A DNA stretch of 64,000 nucleotides from Dryocosmus kuriphilus (GCA_038277395.1 CM076195.1:154061594-154125593), one strand, 5' to 3'. Shown: positions 31,561 to 43,589, counted from the first letter of the stretch. Numbers and translations are program-made. Notes: generated from the sequence alone by a model not told the origin.

Positions 31561-32123
31561 CAATAACATTGAATACGTCGTATGATACAAATGTAAAATA
31601 AAATTGGATATATTGGTTTTCTTTTCTATGCTTCAAGACTTCTGTCTTAACGTGATATGGAGGACAGACGTTTGATTTATCCTCAGTTTTATAGAATATC
31701 ATTTTTATATACTGACTGACCGAATATCTCTGCGCTGAAGGATGTAATATAGCAACATTGGTGAGCCCAATTACAGTTTCTAAACTAACACTACATCTGC
31801 GTGGTGATACTTGAATTCTTCAAATCCTGCTACCGCGAGGGATACTGGGACGATGACAACTGCTTCGAAAGGAGATGTGTAGAATGAGTCGCTTTCCAGT
31901 CCCATGTGGTATCGAAGCCAGCGTGGCGCGCTGCCTTGCAGGGGGGCGTTAGGGCGTGAGAATGAAGCCGTAGTGTGTCTGACGACGAGTTGACATTGTC
32001 CTCGTCAAAGTCAGAAAGCTCTCATACTTAGACCTAAGGAGGTATGAGAGTTATCACCCTCAGGACGGTGGACTCACCTGCGATCGGACCAGAATCCCTA
32101 ATGCGTGGGTACTTAAATCTACT

Positions 32124-33998
32124 ATGAGACCTAAAAAAAACAAGTATAACACAACTTCAAATACTTCAAATAAACAGACTTCAGTGTCTTCATTAAAAAT
32201 AAATGTAGCAAGTTCTTCATCTGAACACAACTGTAACAAAAATGTTGATGCATTTTGTTACGTATGTGCTAAGTATCACCTATCAGCTGACCGAAGACAA
32301 ATATCCGATAAAATTAAAAATATTTACAAAAACTGTTTTGGATTGGATATGTATAACCAAGATAAAAAATGGATACCCACACAAGATATGTAGTGCTTGT
32401 TACATGATAATGACCAGATATGATTCCAAAAAAAAAAACCTGAAAAATTAAGGTTTGTAAAACCCGCATATTGGGAAGAGCCATCGTGCGCAGCAAGCTG
32501 TTATATATGTTTGACAAAAGTGACAGGGATTAATAAAAAAAATATTCAGAGTATCAAATATCCTGAAGTTTCAACGTTAGTAAGACCAGTAGAGGAAAAT
32601 ATTGATATTGACGATGAAAGCGACAGTTCAATAGATTTGATCGAAAGTATGTCAACCAATGATGCATGCGATATTAGTGACGCTGAAGAAGATGAATATA
32701 AAGATGGAGATGAATATACTTCAGATGATGGAAGTATGAGTACAAGTAGTGAATACTTTGCTACTAATGGTCAAGACAAAACTCCAAAAATCATAGATCA
32801 AAAAGAATTGAATGATGTTGTAAGGGACCTGGATTTACTTAAAGATAAAGCGGAATATCTAGCTTCATACATGAAAGGCAACAACTGGCTCTCAAAAGGC
32901 ACAAGAATATCATATTACCGAAACCGGGAGGAAAACTTTAGAAAATATTTTACGATGATAAGGGAACCTTCATTAGTGTATTGCAATAATGTGGAAGGGT
33001 TAATGAATGAGTTCCAGATAGGAATCTATAAGGACAATGAATGTAGACTATTTATAGACTCCTCCACTTCAAGTCTGAAGGCAGTATTACTTCATAACAC
33101 TAATGTTTTTGCTTCAATTCCTATAGCTCATTCAACCGTACTAAAAGAAGAATATAGTACGATGAAATTCATTTTAGAGACAATAAAATATTCTGAGCAT
33201 AACTGGCTTATTTGCGGAGATCTTAAGATTTTAACTATACTGTTAGGACAACAATCTGGAAATACGAAATATCCTTGTTTTTTGTGTTTGTGGGACAGCA
33301 GAGGTCGCAAGAAGCACTATATAACGAAGATATGGCCGAACAGAACCTCTTTCGAGGCTGGTTCTGCTAATAGTGTACGCGAAACACTGGTTGATCGCAG
33401 TAGAGTATTGCTTCCACCCCTCCACATCAAACTCGGCTTGATAAAGCAATATGTAAAAGTCTTAAATAAAGAAGGAGAGTACTTTAAATATTTGAAGACA
33501 AAATTCCCTAAACTCAGTGATGCAAAAATTAATGAGGGTATCTTTGATGGACCACAAATACGTGAATTGTTAAAAGATAATGAGTTCGTTCTTGTAATGA
33601 CCGACAAAGAAAGAGCAGCATGGGTCAGTTTTAAAGAAGTTGTACAAAATTTTATTGGGAGTAATAAAAGCGTAAAGAACAAGAAAATAGTGGATCGAAT
33701 GTTGGAAAACTATAAGGAACTAGGATGTTTGATGAATTCAAAATTACATTATTGGCATTCACATATAGATTACTTTCCACAGAATCTAGGGGATTTCAGT
33801 GAGGAGCAGGGAGAGAGGTTCCACCAAGATATGAAGAAAATGGAAAAAAGATATCAAGGACGGTGGGATGTGAACATGATGGCTGATTACTGCTGGTCAT
33901 TGAAGAGAGAAAGTAATAAAAAAGGAGTCAAGCGTAAAAGAGAGTCACTTGTAACGTCATTTAAAAAGAAAAGAATAAGATACCATACAAAACAATAG
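32124..33998 (+). pseudogene. E2 putative transposase (495-residue core nearly intact)
   Basis: The start at 32124 leads to an N-terminal domain with FCYVCAKY, then, after a one-base shift near 32378, CSACY, and after a second shift in an A10 run near 32430, a CYIC block. From 32511 the frame is open for 495 codons: a very acidic linker (residues 25-95), LNDVVRDLDLLKDKAEYLAS, a GTRISYYRNREENF block, then the inferred catalytic core LFIDSSTSSLKAVLLHN, ICGDLKILTILLGQQSG, YPCFLCLWDSR, LLPPLHIKLGLIKQYV, IFDGPQIREL, and NLGDFSEEQGERFHQDMKKM. It ends with a basic tail KKKRIRYHTKQ. Placement of Asp, CxxC, His and Glu fits an RNase H-like transposase with a Cys insertion, but this is inference. Close relatives are widespread uncharacterised insect proteins, from recollection. 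Confidence 0.75.
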
Positions 33999-34059
33999 AT
34001 AAATAAAGGTTCTCGATATTTTCTAAATCGATGATACATATAGTTATAATGTCTGTCTC

Positions 34060-34664
34060 TGTTTACTCAGCGACCCTAAAAACGTATACATGTGGTAGTT
34101 GTGTCTGTTCACAGGGGTTTTCCTCGATTTATCCTTGAAATAACCTTGAACCTTACCTGATGGATAAAAAGAGACCCCAGATTCGGACTCAGCGACCCCA
34201 AACATGTATATGCTACGGTTAGAGTGATGAACCGGTCATTGTAGACAATAACCGGTCAAAGTGAAGAATCGACCCCCTTTCCAACCCACTTTCCAACTGA
34301 TATTCTTCACTTTGACCGGTTATTGTCTACAATGACCGGATTCATCACTTTAACCGTAACATATAGATGTGGTGATTGTGTCTGTTCACAGGCTTTTTCC
34401 TCGATTTAGCCTTGAAATGACCTTGACTTTGACCTGATAGGGACAAACAGATCTCGAGTTCAGATTCAGGGACCTCAAAAACATACAAAAACGGCATCTT
34501 GGTCCACATTCGTGGAATAATCTTGATTTGACCTTGAAATGACCTTGACCCTGACCTGATGGAGAAAGACGGACCCCGGATTCGGACTCAGCGACCCCAG
34601 GAACATATAGATATGCTGGTCTGGTCACGTGCACAGAAAATTTTTTTTTTTTTGTGGGGCTGTG
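34060..34664 (-). repeat. E2 right arm with ~120-bp subterminal repeats
   Basis: Inverted counterpart of the left arm, with ATTCGGACTCAGCGACCCC blocks near 34170 and 34580 and other variants between. The outermost motif lies 66 bp from the terminus. A 151-bp foldback interrupts one unit at 34211-34361. Confidence 0.85.
34211..34361. mobile_element. 151-bp foldback MITE inside the E2 arm
   Basis: A near-perfect inverted repeat (arms of about 60 bp) beginning TGCTACGGTTAGAGTGATGA and ending with the inverse, TGTTACGGTTAAAGTGATGA. TATA lies on both sides (34207-34210 and 34362-34365), which would be a 4-bp or TA duplication. Removing it restores a normal E2 arm unit. It is non-coding. Confidence 0.75.
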
Positions 34665-34853
34665 TAATTAACTGCCTCTAAATTTTAATCTAGATGATAA
34701 ATAAATTTTAAACCTAAATAAGTTAGAACCTAATATGAGTACTACATCTTTGTCCGTCGACCTAATTTTAAATTATCTAATATTCAACCTTACTGCTCAT
34801 GAAGTTCTTCAAAATCAGTTTTCGGTTCTCTATCATTGTCTCTAGTTCGAAAC

Positions 34854-34905
34854 ATGATGATCTTCAGTCTACTCTTGGCCTGCACGATTTTCCTTAATTT
34901 TACAA
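34854..34905 (+). pseudogene. Relic signal-peptide exon, copy 2
   Basis: MMIFSLLLACTIFLNFT, closely like the exon at 24801 (MKIFIFLFACMGFLNFT core). At the position where the others have a GTAAGT or GTAAAT donor, this copy has GGGTCT, so splicing would fail. It lies 190 bp right of E2. Likely a dead duplicate of the same gene family. Confidence 0.55.
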
Positions 34906-35329
34906 GGGTCTTCGACTGTACAATTCTCTTGCAAAAATACAATGCTAAACAGTAAAAAATAGCCTGTTTGGTCCAATTAATAAAAAAACAACATTAAGTT
35001 TGTTGTTTCATAACTTGTTTCGGCTTCGGAAAATCAAGATGGCGAAGTTAGTGTAGCACGTGATTTTCGTGTCGTCATTAGGTTTTCCTTAAATCGACTT
35101 CGCCTAAATAGCTTCATGATTTGGAATATGTGAATTCACTAGTGTGCAATGGATCCTGGTTTTAGAAAAATATTGTTTAACATTAGCGTGATTGGTGCAG
35201 AAATGGTGATCTTCACCGGCCTGAGCATCAGTATAAGAATATGGCAAAATTTTCGACGATCTCGTGTTCCTTCTGTGCACTTCTTTATTCGTTAATTCTG
35301 TTTGGTCGGATTATCTATTCTTACCAAAA
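34906..35329. other. No gene seen after the relic exon
   Basis: AT-rich sequence with no supported gene. A few short open frames near 35241-35441 overlap the mariner fragment on the right. Confidence 0.35.
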
Positions 35330-35580
35330 ATTTGAACAATTTGAACAATTGAAATCAAACCTCAAGGCAATGCTGATTTGTTTTTTTGATGTCAGAGGTT
35401 TTATGCACACTGAGTTTGTTCCTCCAGGCCAAAACAGTTAACCGACATTTTGAGAGAGCACCAGGAAGAAAAGAGTGGATTTTTGGCGCACAGGAGATTG
35501 ATTCCTCTACCAGGACAACGCACCTGCTCGCACGGCGTGAACTTTGAGAATGTCTCGTTACTTTTGGGTCTCCCCTCGTA
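35330..35580 (+). pseudogene. Mariner transposase fragment
   Basis: FFDVRGFMHTEFVPPGQ (35380-35430) followed in shifting frames by LYQDNAPARTA (35505-35540) are the central catalytic blocks of a mariner transposase: the GxxHxEFVPPGQ turn and the second catalytic Asp within the HDNAPxH block. No ends are visible and both sides lack mariner sequence. Remnant only. Confidence 0.65.
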
Positions 35581-37290
35581 CTATATTATGAGAGCGACTC
35601 ATCCCTAAACACCTGATTTGTTTACGTGACTTGCCCTGCATGTGTGCTATTGATGTGAGCTATCCATGTCATCGCGTGGTGTGAGCTGGGGTTAGTTTTG
35701 TCGGCTACTGCGGATACTTTAACTGACAAGATACTATATCTGTTTTAGCATTGTTAGAGGATAAGGAGCGCATTTGAGGGAGCAATCATGAACCAATCAT
35801 ATTATGATGTGTGTTGTGTCTCGCGTCGACATTATTGCACCCACGTTCAGGTATACACTCTGTCCTTGACAATCTCCCATAGTCTCAGGTACAGCTTTGC
35901 GACCGCCTTATAAATAACGTGACACATACGATGATTTTGTATGGTAGATATCATTCCGAAGGAATAAAGCGGATTAGTCAGACGGACAAGTTTCACATCA
36001 ATAAGCTTTACAGAGGTACACTGGTACATTTTATAGTCAATTTAAGGAATTGTCTCGTCAAATTACTTAACGAGAATGAAGTCTAGTAAGATAGAACACC
36101 GACCTCAGTCAATTGAGTCAAACAAGAATAATGCGAATAAGCGAACACAAAATCCTCTTCCAATCAATGGAAGCATCTTCGAACAATGCGAATCAGCAAA
36201 CGCATAAACTACAACTTCCAATCAATTACATTATATCATAATAGTGCGATTGATCAGATACAGAAAAGCCTTTATTCATTGCACCCGAAAGTGCGCCTGA
36301 AGAGTGCCAGGGAGTTTAGTAAAACGACGAAACTCTTTTATTTAATCATTTTTCTAAAATTCTATCCCATGAAAAGCACCATATTTGCGATAGAGGGAGA
36401 GGTAAGGAGTGACACAGCTGAAAGGTAAATCATGAACAGATAAAACTTCTAATTTTATACTACCAAAATATTTATTTATTATCATGGCAAAACCACCACA
36501 GTTATACGTAAATTGGAGACTATACAGTCCAAATATCGCACCACTAGTTTTCGTTCCGACCTCGGGATTTAATTAGGTGCTATATCTGTGGGCGACTGAC
36601 CACTTTCGGCCGTCATGGCCATAAATTCATTTGCAATCCCGCCAGTTTCCTCTGCCTCCCAGAAGATGACGGGCGGTTTGCTACCGACATGCCTAGCATG
36701 AAAATTAGTTACTAAAAACCAGGCACGGCGACATGAGGTACAAGGCTGGTAGGTGTCCGTGGTATACGCGTGGCCGTCTCATAGTATGGCCTGCGCGCAC
36801 TGTCGACGCACATGTTTCAGTAAGCTCGCGATTAGAACCAGCAAAGTCGACCATGTGGTCGCGCCTTACTCCCCATCTGTTCTCCCGTGTTGTTGATAAC
36901 TGTCGCAAGAACCTCGACGAGGAAGTTAAATTCCGTTCCGTACACCTGACATTCTTGAACAAAAGTGAGTCACATCCAGATGCATGTACCAGGGGTAATC
37001 CCACGATGTTGTGCAATCTCCATGAGTCAAAGTTCCATCTCAGTATGCCACGTGTTCTGAGCTCACGTAACGTGCGTGGACGTTTTGCCCATGTCATAAA
37101 TTTTTCTGGAAAAAATTAATTCGATATGTATAATTATGAAAGGAATTCAGGAAAAAAGACAATTTTGATTCACGAAACGAACATTGTGAAAGTATTAAAC
37201 ATATTCACAAAATTGGAAGTATATAATACGCCAAGCGTTTTATATAAAATATTTAATATTCTAAATAATTAAATTTCTCAAGAATTAAAC
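35581..37290. other. Unassigned region, locally GC-richer
   Basis: No supported gene. At 36540-37110 base composition is closer to 50% GC than the AT-rich surroundings, and frames on both strands stay open for 128-130 codons (36705-37097 minus, 36733-37119 plus). I see no family motif in either, and both strands being open argues for composition rather than coding. It may be an old transposon or retroelement piece. Confidence 0.35.
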
Positions 37291-37854
37291 AGAAAGAAGC
37301 GATGTATCCGAATCTATCCTATGCTATCCTTATAAATTTATTCAAATATAGGAAATTAAGGTTACTTGTTGCTATGAGGGTGGGATGGATCATGGTAAGT
37401 GGAAACGAGAGAGTGGCGGTTGAATTTTTGACAATTTTGATGGTAAAACATACAAGTGTATTTGAAATCCTATCCGAAAAGCTCACTAGCGTCTTTGATA
37501 TTGCAAAATAAAGTAATTATTGATGTTGCGTCGGGCGGGTCAAAGCTAAATTGTGATGAGGGGGTTGCTTGTGGATTTTTGATAATATTAAAGGTGGTTT
37601 TTTTAATGTACATCACTTTGAAAAGTGTTGAGAACTTCACACTTTGGGAAATGTTGGAAATGTATAATATTTAATGTAAGTCATGTGAGAAATACTGAGC
37701 CACTTACATACATATATCATCAAAGATTATCAAGATAAAGCCATCGCAAGTAGTTCTTATCAACAAAATTGTTATAGGCTTCCGTGGTTCTCATAATGGT
37801 CTCGTGGATAAATCTAGCATGTAAAACTCTGCGTGTTAGTATTAACTTTCGTTT
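37291..37854. other. No gene seen
   Basis: AT-rich sequence with two loosely similar blocks (around 37380-37450 and 37540-37600) sharing GTTG-AATTTTTGA-AATTTTGAT-like words. Nothing here supports a gene. Confidence 0.3.
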
Positions 37855-38122
37855 GAATATAGAAGGTTGAAGATCTTGATTTAATTGACTTATTTTTTTC
37901 TTGCGCAAAATATTTTTATTACGTCTATAATGTACTGATAAACCAATTATAAATTTAAATAAGTAATAAATGTTCGTCAGTAATAATTGAAACAGATATG
38001 AATACTTCTAACATGTAGTATGAAAATCTTCGTGCTTCGACTCAGTTTTCAAAAATCTTTATTAGCAGCTTCGTTCACGAAATTCGTCAAAGCCAGTACT
38101 CTATAACGAGCTCTACAAAAAA
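37855..38122 (+). promoter_or_regulatory. Duplicated upstream region of a secreted-protein gene (copy 3)
   Basis: Similar to 24545-24800, including ATCTTCGTGCTTCGAC and CCAGTACTCTATAACG just ahead of the ATG. See the exon at 38123. Confidence 0.5.
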
Positions 38123-38174
38123 ATGAAGATTTTCATTTTGCTGTTTGCCTGCATGGATTTCTTTAACTTTACAA
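38123..38174 (+). CDS. First exon with signal peptide, secreted-protein gene copy 3
   Basis: MKIFILLFACMDFFNFT followed by a GTAAAT donor in phase 1, the same phase as copy 1. The upstream ATG of copy 1 is ACA here, so this copy begins three codons later. No matching second exon was found downstream within the window, where the sequence becomes simple repeat. It may be an intact gene with a long intron, or a relic. Confidence 0.5.
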
Positions 38175-38429
38175 GTAAATTTTTACTAGTACAATAAAGT
38201 ACAAATATTACAGTAATATATACGCACAGCAAATCATGAGGTATCAAAAGTCCTGCAACTGAATTCAATTGTCCATTTATTATCAAAATAATCCAATTTA
38301 TTGAATCAAAATATCCACGGGCCAAACTTCACGATTTTAGAAGCCTGTAGTTGCAATATTTTTTTGCTTTACTTTTTCTAACTTTGCAAAACAGACAAAG
38401 GAACGAAATTTGCACACGAATTCCAATGA

Positions 38430-39950
38430 TTTTCAGGAATTTCAAGGAATTTGGTTAATTCTAAGGAGTATTATGAATTCAAAAGAATTTTTCCGAATTT
38501 TAGAGGATTTGTAGAATTCCAAAAAATTTTACGAAGTGCAAGAATTTTAAAGAAATGTTCAAAAAAATTCGGAGAAATACAACGATTTCAAAGAATTTGA
38601 GGAATTGCATGAATTCGAAGAATTAAAAAGAATTTGAGGAGTTTTAAAGAATTTGAGGAATTTCAAGGAATTCGAAGAATTTTAAGGTATTTAAAAGACT
38701 TCGTGAAGTTTCAAGCCAGTACATGAATTTCAAGGATTTTGAAAGAATTTTAATGAATTTAAGGTGTTTTAAGGGATTTGGAGAAGTTTCAAGACGTTTA
38801 AAGAATTTAAGGAATTTTAGGTATTTTAAGGATTTCGAGTAATTTTAACGATTATAAGGAATTCTGAGGAATTCATTCCAGTCGAGGGATTTCTTTGAAA
38901 TTCGTCAAATTCCTTTGTACTATTGTTTTTTGAAACTGCTACAATTCTAAAAGTTCTTTAAAATTTGTTAAGAATCCTTGGATTCGTGGAACTTAAATGG
39001 CTTTTAGGAAATTTTTAAAATACTTGAAATTCCTCAACTTTCTCGAGTTTCTTTAAGTTGCTTGGAAATTTTAGGAATTCCTACAAATTCCTTAAAATCC
39101 CTCGAATTCTTTGAATCTCCTCAAACACATTGAATTCCTTGAAATTCTTTAAGTTTCTTGTAATTTCTTGAATTTCTTGGTATTTTCTGAATTATTTCAA
39201 ATGGATTGAATTACTTGAAAACGCTTGAAATTTCTTTTAATTCTTTGAAGCTCTTCGATTTCCTGGAAATTCGTCCAATTTCTTTGAATTCCACAAATTT
39301 TTTTGAATCCATCGAATTACTTTGCACACCTCCAATTTCCTAAAATTACTATAACCCCATGAAATTACTGGAAATTCTTCTAATTACTTATAGCTCCAAA
39401 AATTCCATTCAAATCTCGTAATTTTTGAAATTTCTTAAAATAACTTGAATTTCATGTATTTTCTCGATTTTCTTAAAATTCCTCGAATTACTTTGCACTC
39501 CTCCAATTCCCTGAAGTTACTCGAATCCCACGAAATTTCTGAGAATTCTTCGAAATACTAATAGCTCCACAAATTCCCTTCAATTCTCCTAATTCCTGGA
39601 ATTCCTTAAAAGACATGAGCTCCTTGTATTTGCTGGAATTTCCTAACATTCCTTGACATTTTTCGAAATCTTCTCAACTGCTTGAAAATTCTTTTATTTC
39701 TTCAATTGTTTTCAATTGTTTAAATTCCATAAAATTGCTGCATTGCATTGAAATGTTTTGAAATCCTTTAAATTTCTTGAACTTCTTTTAGATTTCGTGA
39801 CAATCTTCCAATTCCATTCAATTTCTTTAATTTCCTCGAGATTTTTCAAATTACTTGTAATAATTGAGTTTCTTGAAATTTCATAAATTCCTTAAAATTC
39901 CTCGAATTCCATGGAACTTATCAAATTTCTTTTAATACTCCGCATTTGTT
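38430..39950. repeat. Degenerate AATTC-rich simple repeat that switches orientation
   Basis: From about 38430 to 38880 the plus strand repeats degenerate words of GGAATTTCAAGGAATTTGA type. From about 38880 to 39950 it repeats the complement, TTCCTTGAAATTCCTCGAATT type. Unit length drifts around 10-12 bp. The two halves are thus inverted relative to each other. Confidence 0.75.
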
Positions 39951-42900
39951 GAATGTAAAATAACATTTTTCCAAAATGTTGCCTTAAAATCTGATTATTG
40001 GGGAAGTTATGGAGAGGAAGACTAGAATAAAAGAACTTTTCTTCAGCAGCTAGACACCTAAAAATATTTAAAATGACAAACTAGAATTTTGATGCATGGT
40101 CATTAAAAATTATCAGTTATCTTACTTTTCAACGAGTCAAATTATAGACTGTGTGACGTAACTTTTTAAATTCTTGCGAATTAGGTTTCTCAGTCACGCA
40201 CAAAGGATAAAAAAAATAATGCAAGACAAAGAAAATTAATTTGCAAAACCCTAAGAAAATTTAAAGATATTATTGGACGCCAGTCCCGTCATTAGGACAA
40301 TCCAAAATAAAAAGAAATCTTAACAGGTCATGACCAAAATTATAATTCTCGGAACGATATGATGATCACGATAATTACGATAAAGCGGAGAAATAGCGAT
40401 ATCACACGATAAATCGGTAACCAAAAAAAAACAACATTTTACTCAGAGAATTAGACCTCACTGGTTATTAATCCTTCTTAGGATAGATTTTAACAATAAC
40501 TCAGGTTTTGGTCATAAGCTGATAAGAATGGCAAGGCAATAAAAAAAAATACTAGCTAAAATAGTTCAAAACGACAAAATTAAAGAAAATAGATAAACTA
40601 CAAAACTTAGCTAGACGGCGATAGAGAGAGGGGGGGGGGGGGGCGTCAACTAACAAAGCTCAATTAAAAATATTATAAATTAATATTTATTTAAACAAAT
40701 AAATAAATAAATATTACAAAATTATAACTAGTCAAGATATTAATAAAATAAAGAAAATAACTAATGATATTAAGATTGACAAAATAACAAAATAAAGAGA
40801 TTTAACAATTAAAATTAACAAAATAACTTAAGATTGAACAACTAAGTTAACAAAACAAGTTATATGATAAATAATAAAATTAACGATAAAGTTAATAGTT
40901 AATATTCAACAATTATATATAGTAAACTCATTAAAATGATAAGTAATTAAAATAATGAAATCATATCATTGACTTAAAAGATAAAATTTAAATATCTTAA
41001 AATTTGGCGAAGGATCTATAAAACATTATGGGGTCTATATTTCAAAAACATAGTTATTAAAGAAAAAGGGGACAAGAAGGGATCTTCAGTTTTAGGGAAT
41101 TCATAATAAATATACCATCTTAGGCATTACGGCTACGGCACTCCGGATCGATATGGCAAACTTACAGGCTAAACATGGTCATCAAAACTGCAATAAAATA
41201 AAAATGTATATCAAAAGAGAAAATGATCCAGCCAAGGAGTTTTCAGAAATAATTAATTAGATATATTATAAGAAACTTGGCTGAATCATTAAGATAAAAA
41301 CTCTAACCTCGATGATAGTAGAACTGCTATGCTCGACAACGATATCAAAAAAAGTTCGAAACACTTAACAGACTTCGAAAAGCGACCGATACTTTTAATT
41401 TACAGAACGATAATCAACGAGAAATGAGAGTTAACCTAATATGTCATTTTTCGGTGGAATAAATCAGAAGGGGGGGGGGGGGGGGATCCTGGCTGCGCGT
41501 TAACCGTAGACTCGTCTCTGACAAGGATAAGAGATAGAGACGACTGCTGAGGAATGTGGCCCATTGGTTTGCTCTGTCATCCTTCCTTCTCTTCAAACGT
41601 TCTTGCCCTTCTTCACTGGTACCAAGCCTTTTCCGCAGAGGGGAAATCCTCTCCTCACTGTGCACCAGAGGGGAATCATTCGCAGCGTACGAATTAGGAC
41701 TTGAATTAAGGCGGTTGAAGCGCCGAACCCAAATTGGAGAACGGAAGTCCTTGCTTCGAACGGCAGATGTAGTTTGGAATTCCGACGTTCTCCATCATGA
41801 AAACAAAAAGGCAAACAAGGCCAGAAATGCTCTTTCTTCCATTTCAGGAATATAAAAGCCCATATAAATTTTACTAACTTACCCACCTATTGACTATAGG
41901 GGTAGTATAGTTATTTTTGAATCCTTTCTCACCGAAACTAGCCTAGGGTCTTGGAAGATCGACCAAAAAAGAGATAACGAGAATCCTGAGGACAGCGGAA
42001 ACCAGAAGAGAAGCCGAATGAAGGTCACTAGACAGTAGGAGCCTCACCAGAAAGGAGGTGATGACAGACCATAATCGACGACGCAATGAGATCTTGTTGC
42101 AGCCAATCTCCACTCTTAACCCTTGTAGATTAAGAGGCTAACGACTCGTTTACATATAAAAAAAAAGGGATACCAAAAAAAAAGATACATATTAATAAAA
42201 TAATCCTTAATTCTAAAAATTTACATGAGACGAGGAGTGCCGAATTTATTAAAAGTATCGGTTCCCATTAGAAAATGATTTAAGGGAGGATGACTTTATA
42301 TTTTGTGATGGTAGAAAATCTACCACATTACAACTGGGTGATATGTTTTAGCCTCATCCCTAAAGGCCACCCTTATTATATGCACACCTGAAATTTCGGC
42401 CTTAGCCCTAAAAGCCACTGAAAATTTCATTTTTGAAACTGATAATGATCAACACAAGTGGTCTGTAATTATCACAGCAATACGCTTTGCATTTATCTTT
42501 CACTTAGTCATTAAAGCAGATGATCTTAAGTAAAAAAAAAAAACATTGCGAAATTTCCGTATAACTTCTACAAAATAATGGGCAGCAGAATTTCCGCAGA
42601 ATTTGCAGAAAGCATAATTTGTGCAAAATTATTCCAAAATGGTTACAGAAATTTTGTACCAGATTGCATTTTTCCGTATTAACATTCACTCTCATTTTAA
42701 ATTTCCCTTCTTTAAATCTTTTTCGAGACACCATTTGTCTTGATTTTGATTTTTTCGAACTAATATTGAACCTCATTTACAATCCCTGTTCTGTTACTGG
42801 TAACAGCATAAACCTCCCGTTACATGTTATGATTTTAGGAATTTCTGATACAGCAAAAGTTTTCCATGTCAGTGACATGTACTAAATAACATGCACATTA

Positions 42901-43580
42901 CAGTAAGCATTCACATTTTGCAATATATAATTACATAGAGGTTGAATAATTCTTGTTTAATTTATAATTATTCAAAAATTACAAAAATGAAATTTATTCT
43001 ATCCACAATAATGAAATAAGGTTTTATGCTTATGGTAACAAGAAGTGGGGTTAGATTTGTCAATTTTCCTTGTACGTAAGTTTCAGCGGTTTGACCGCTG
43101 CCGAGAGTCTTAAACTTTATTTCTTTATAAATCCTTTTTTAGAATCGAATTATTATTATCATAAAGCCGACATAATATATACGAACACTGTAGGCTTCTG
43201 TGAATCTCTTTCCATCGAAAGCGTCGAAAGTGAGAACAAGCGCGGAAGTCGAGAATAGGACGCCATGGTGTTCTGGTCCGGTAACATAAATTTCTGTAAC
43301 TCTACGCATCATTTACGTCACACTTTCATAATTTTACGTATCATTGACAAAAATTGTTTGGAAATTGATATCACAATTGAATAATTCAACGAACTTACCT
43401 AGTGAAGTTCAGTTAAAATTGTATGAGCGCCTCCTCCAACAAAATCAAATGGTAATCCTTCGACTTTGCTCCAGTATTGCCACATTTTCAAAGAAAGAAA
43501 TGAAACACGCATTCGGCCTCACATCCGGCGGCACCTCGCCGTCATCTTCATTTCTTTAAAGAATTGCCGTTATAGAGTGG
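39951..43580. other. AT-rich region without a recognised gene
   Basis: No gene is supported. Two poly-G runs (about 40631-40643 and 41470-41484) stand out. A GC-richer patch at 41450-42150 has short open frames on both strands (for example 41556-41855 plus and 41593-41886 minus) without recognisable motifs; it could be an LTR or other retroelement end. A 71-codon frame at 43344-43559 is plausible coding sequence but unidentified. Confidence 0.35.
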
Positions 43581-43589
43581 AATTTTTTG

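Larger units (their letters stand above)
31041..34664 (+). mobile_element. E2: 3.62-kb DNA transposon with repeat-built arms and TAA duplication
   Basis: Bounded by CACAGCCCCACAA and its reverse complement; TAA on each side (31038-31040 and 34665-34667). Arms hold four ~120-bp units (left starts near 31110, 31230, 31352, 31469), containing GGGTCGCTGAGTCCGAAT-type motifs alternating with a variant GTCCCTGAGTCCGAAT, and CATCAGGTCA(A/G)GGTCA blocks. The gene on the plus strand is the same family as the E1 gene. It inserted close to the 3' end of the host exon at 30301-30958. Confidence 0.88.

Noticed and set aside
36705..37119. Open frames of 128-130 codons on both strands
   Set aside because: Both strands are open over the same region, neither shows a known motif, and local GC content alone can explain it.
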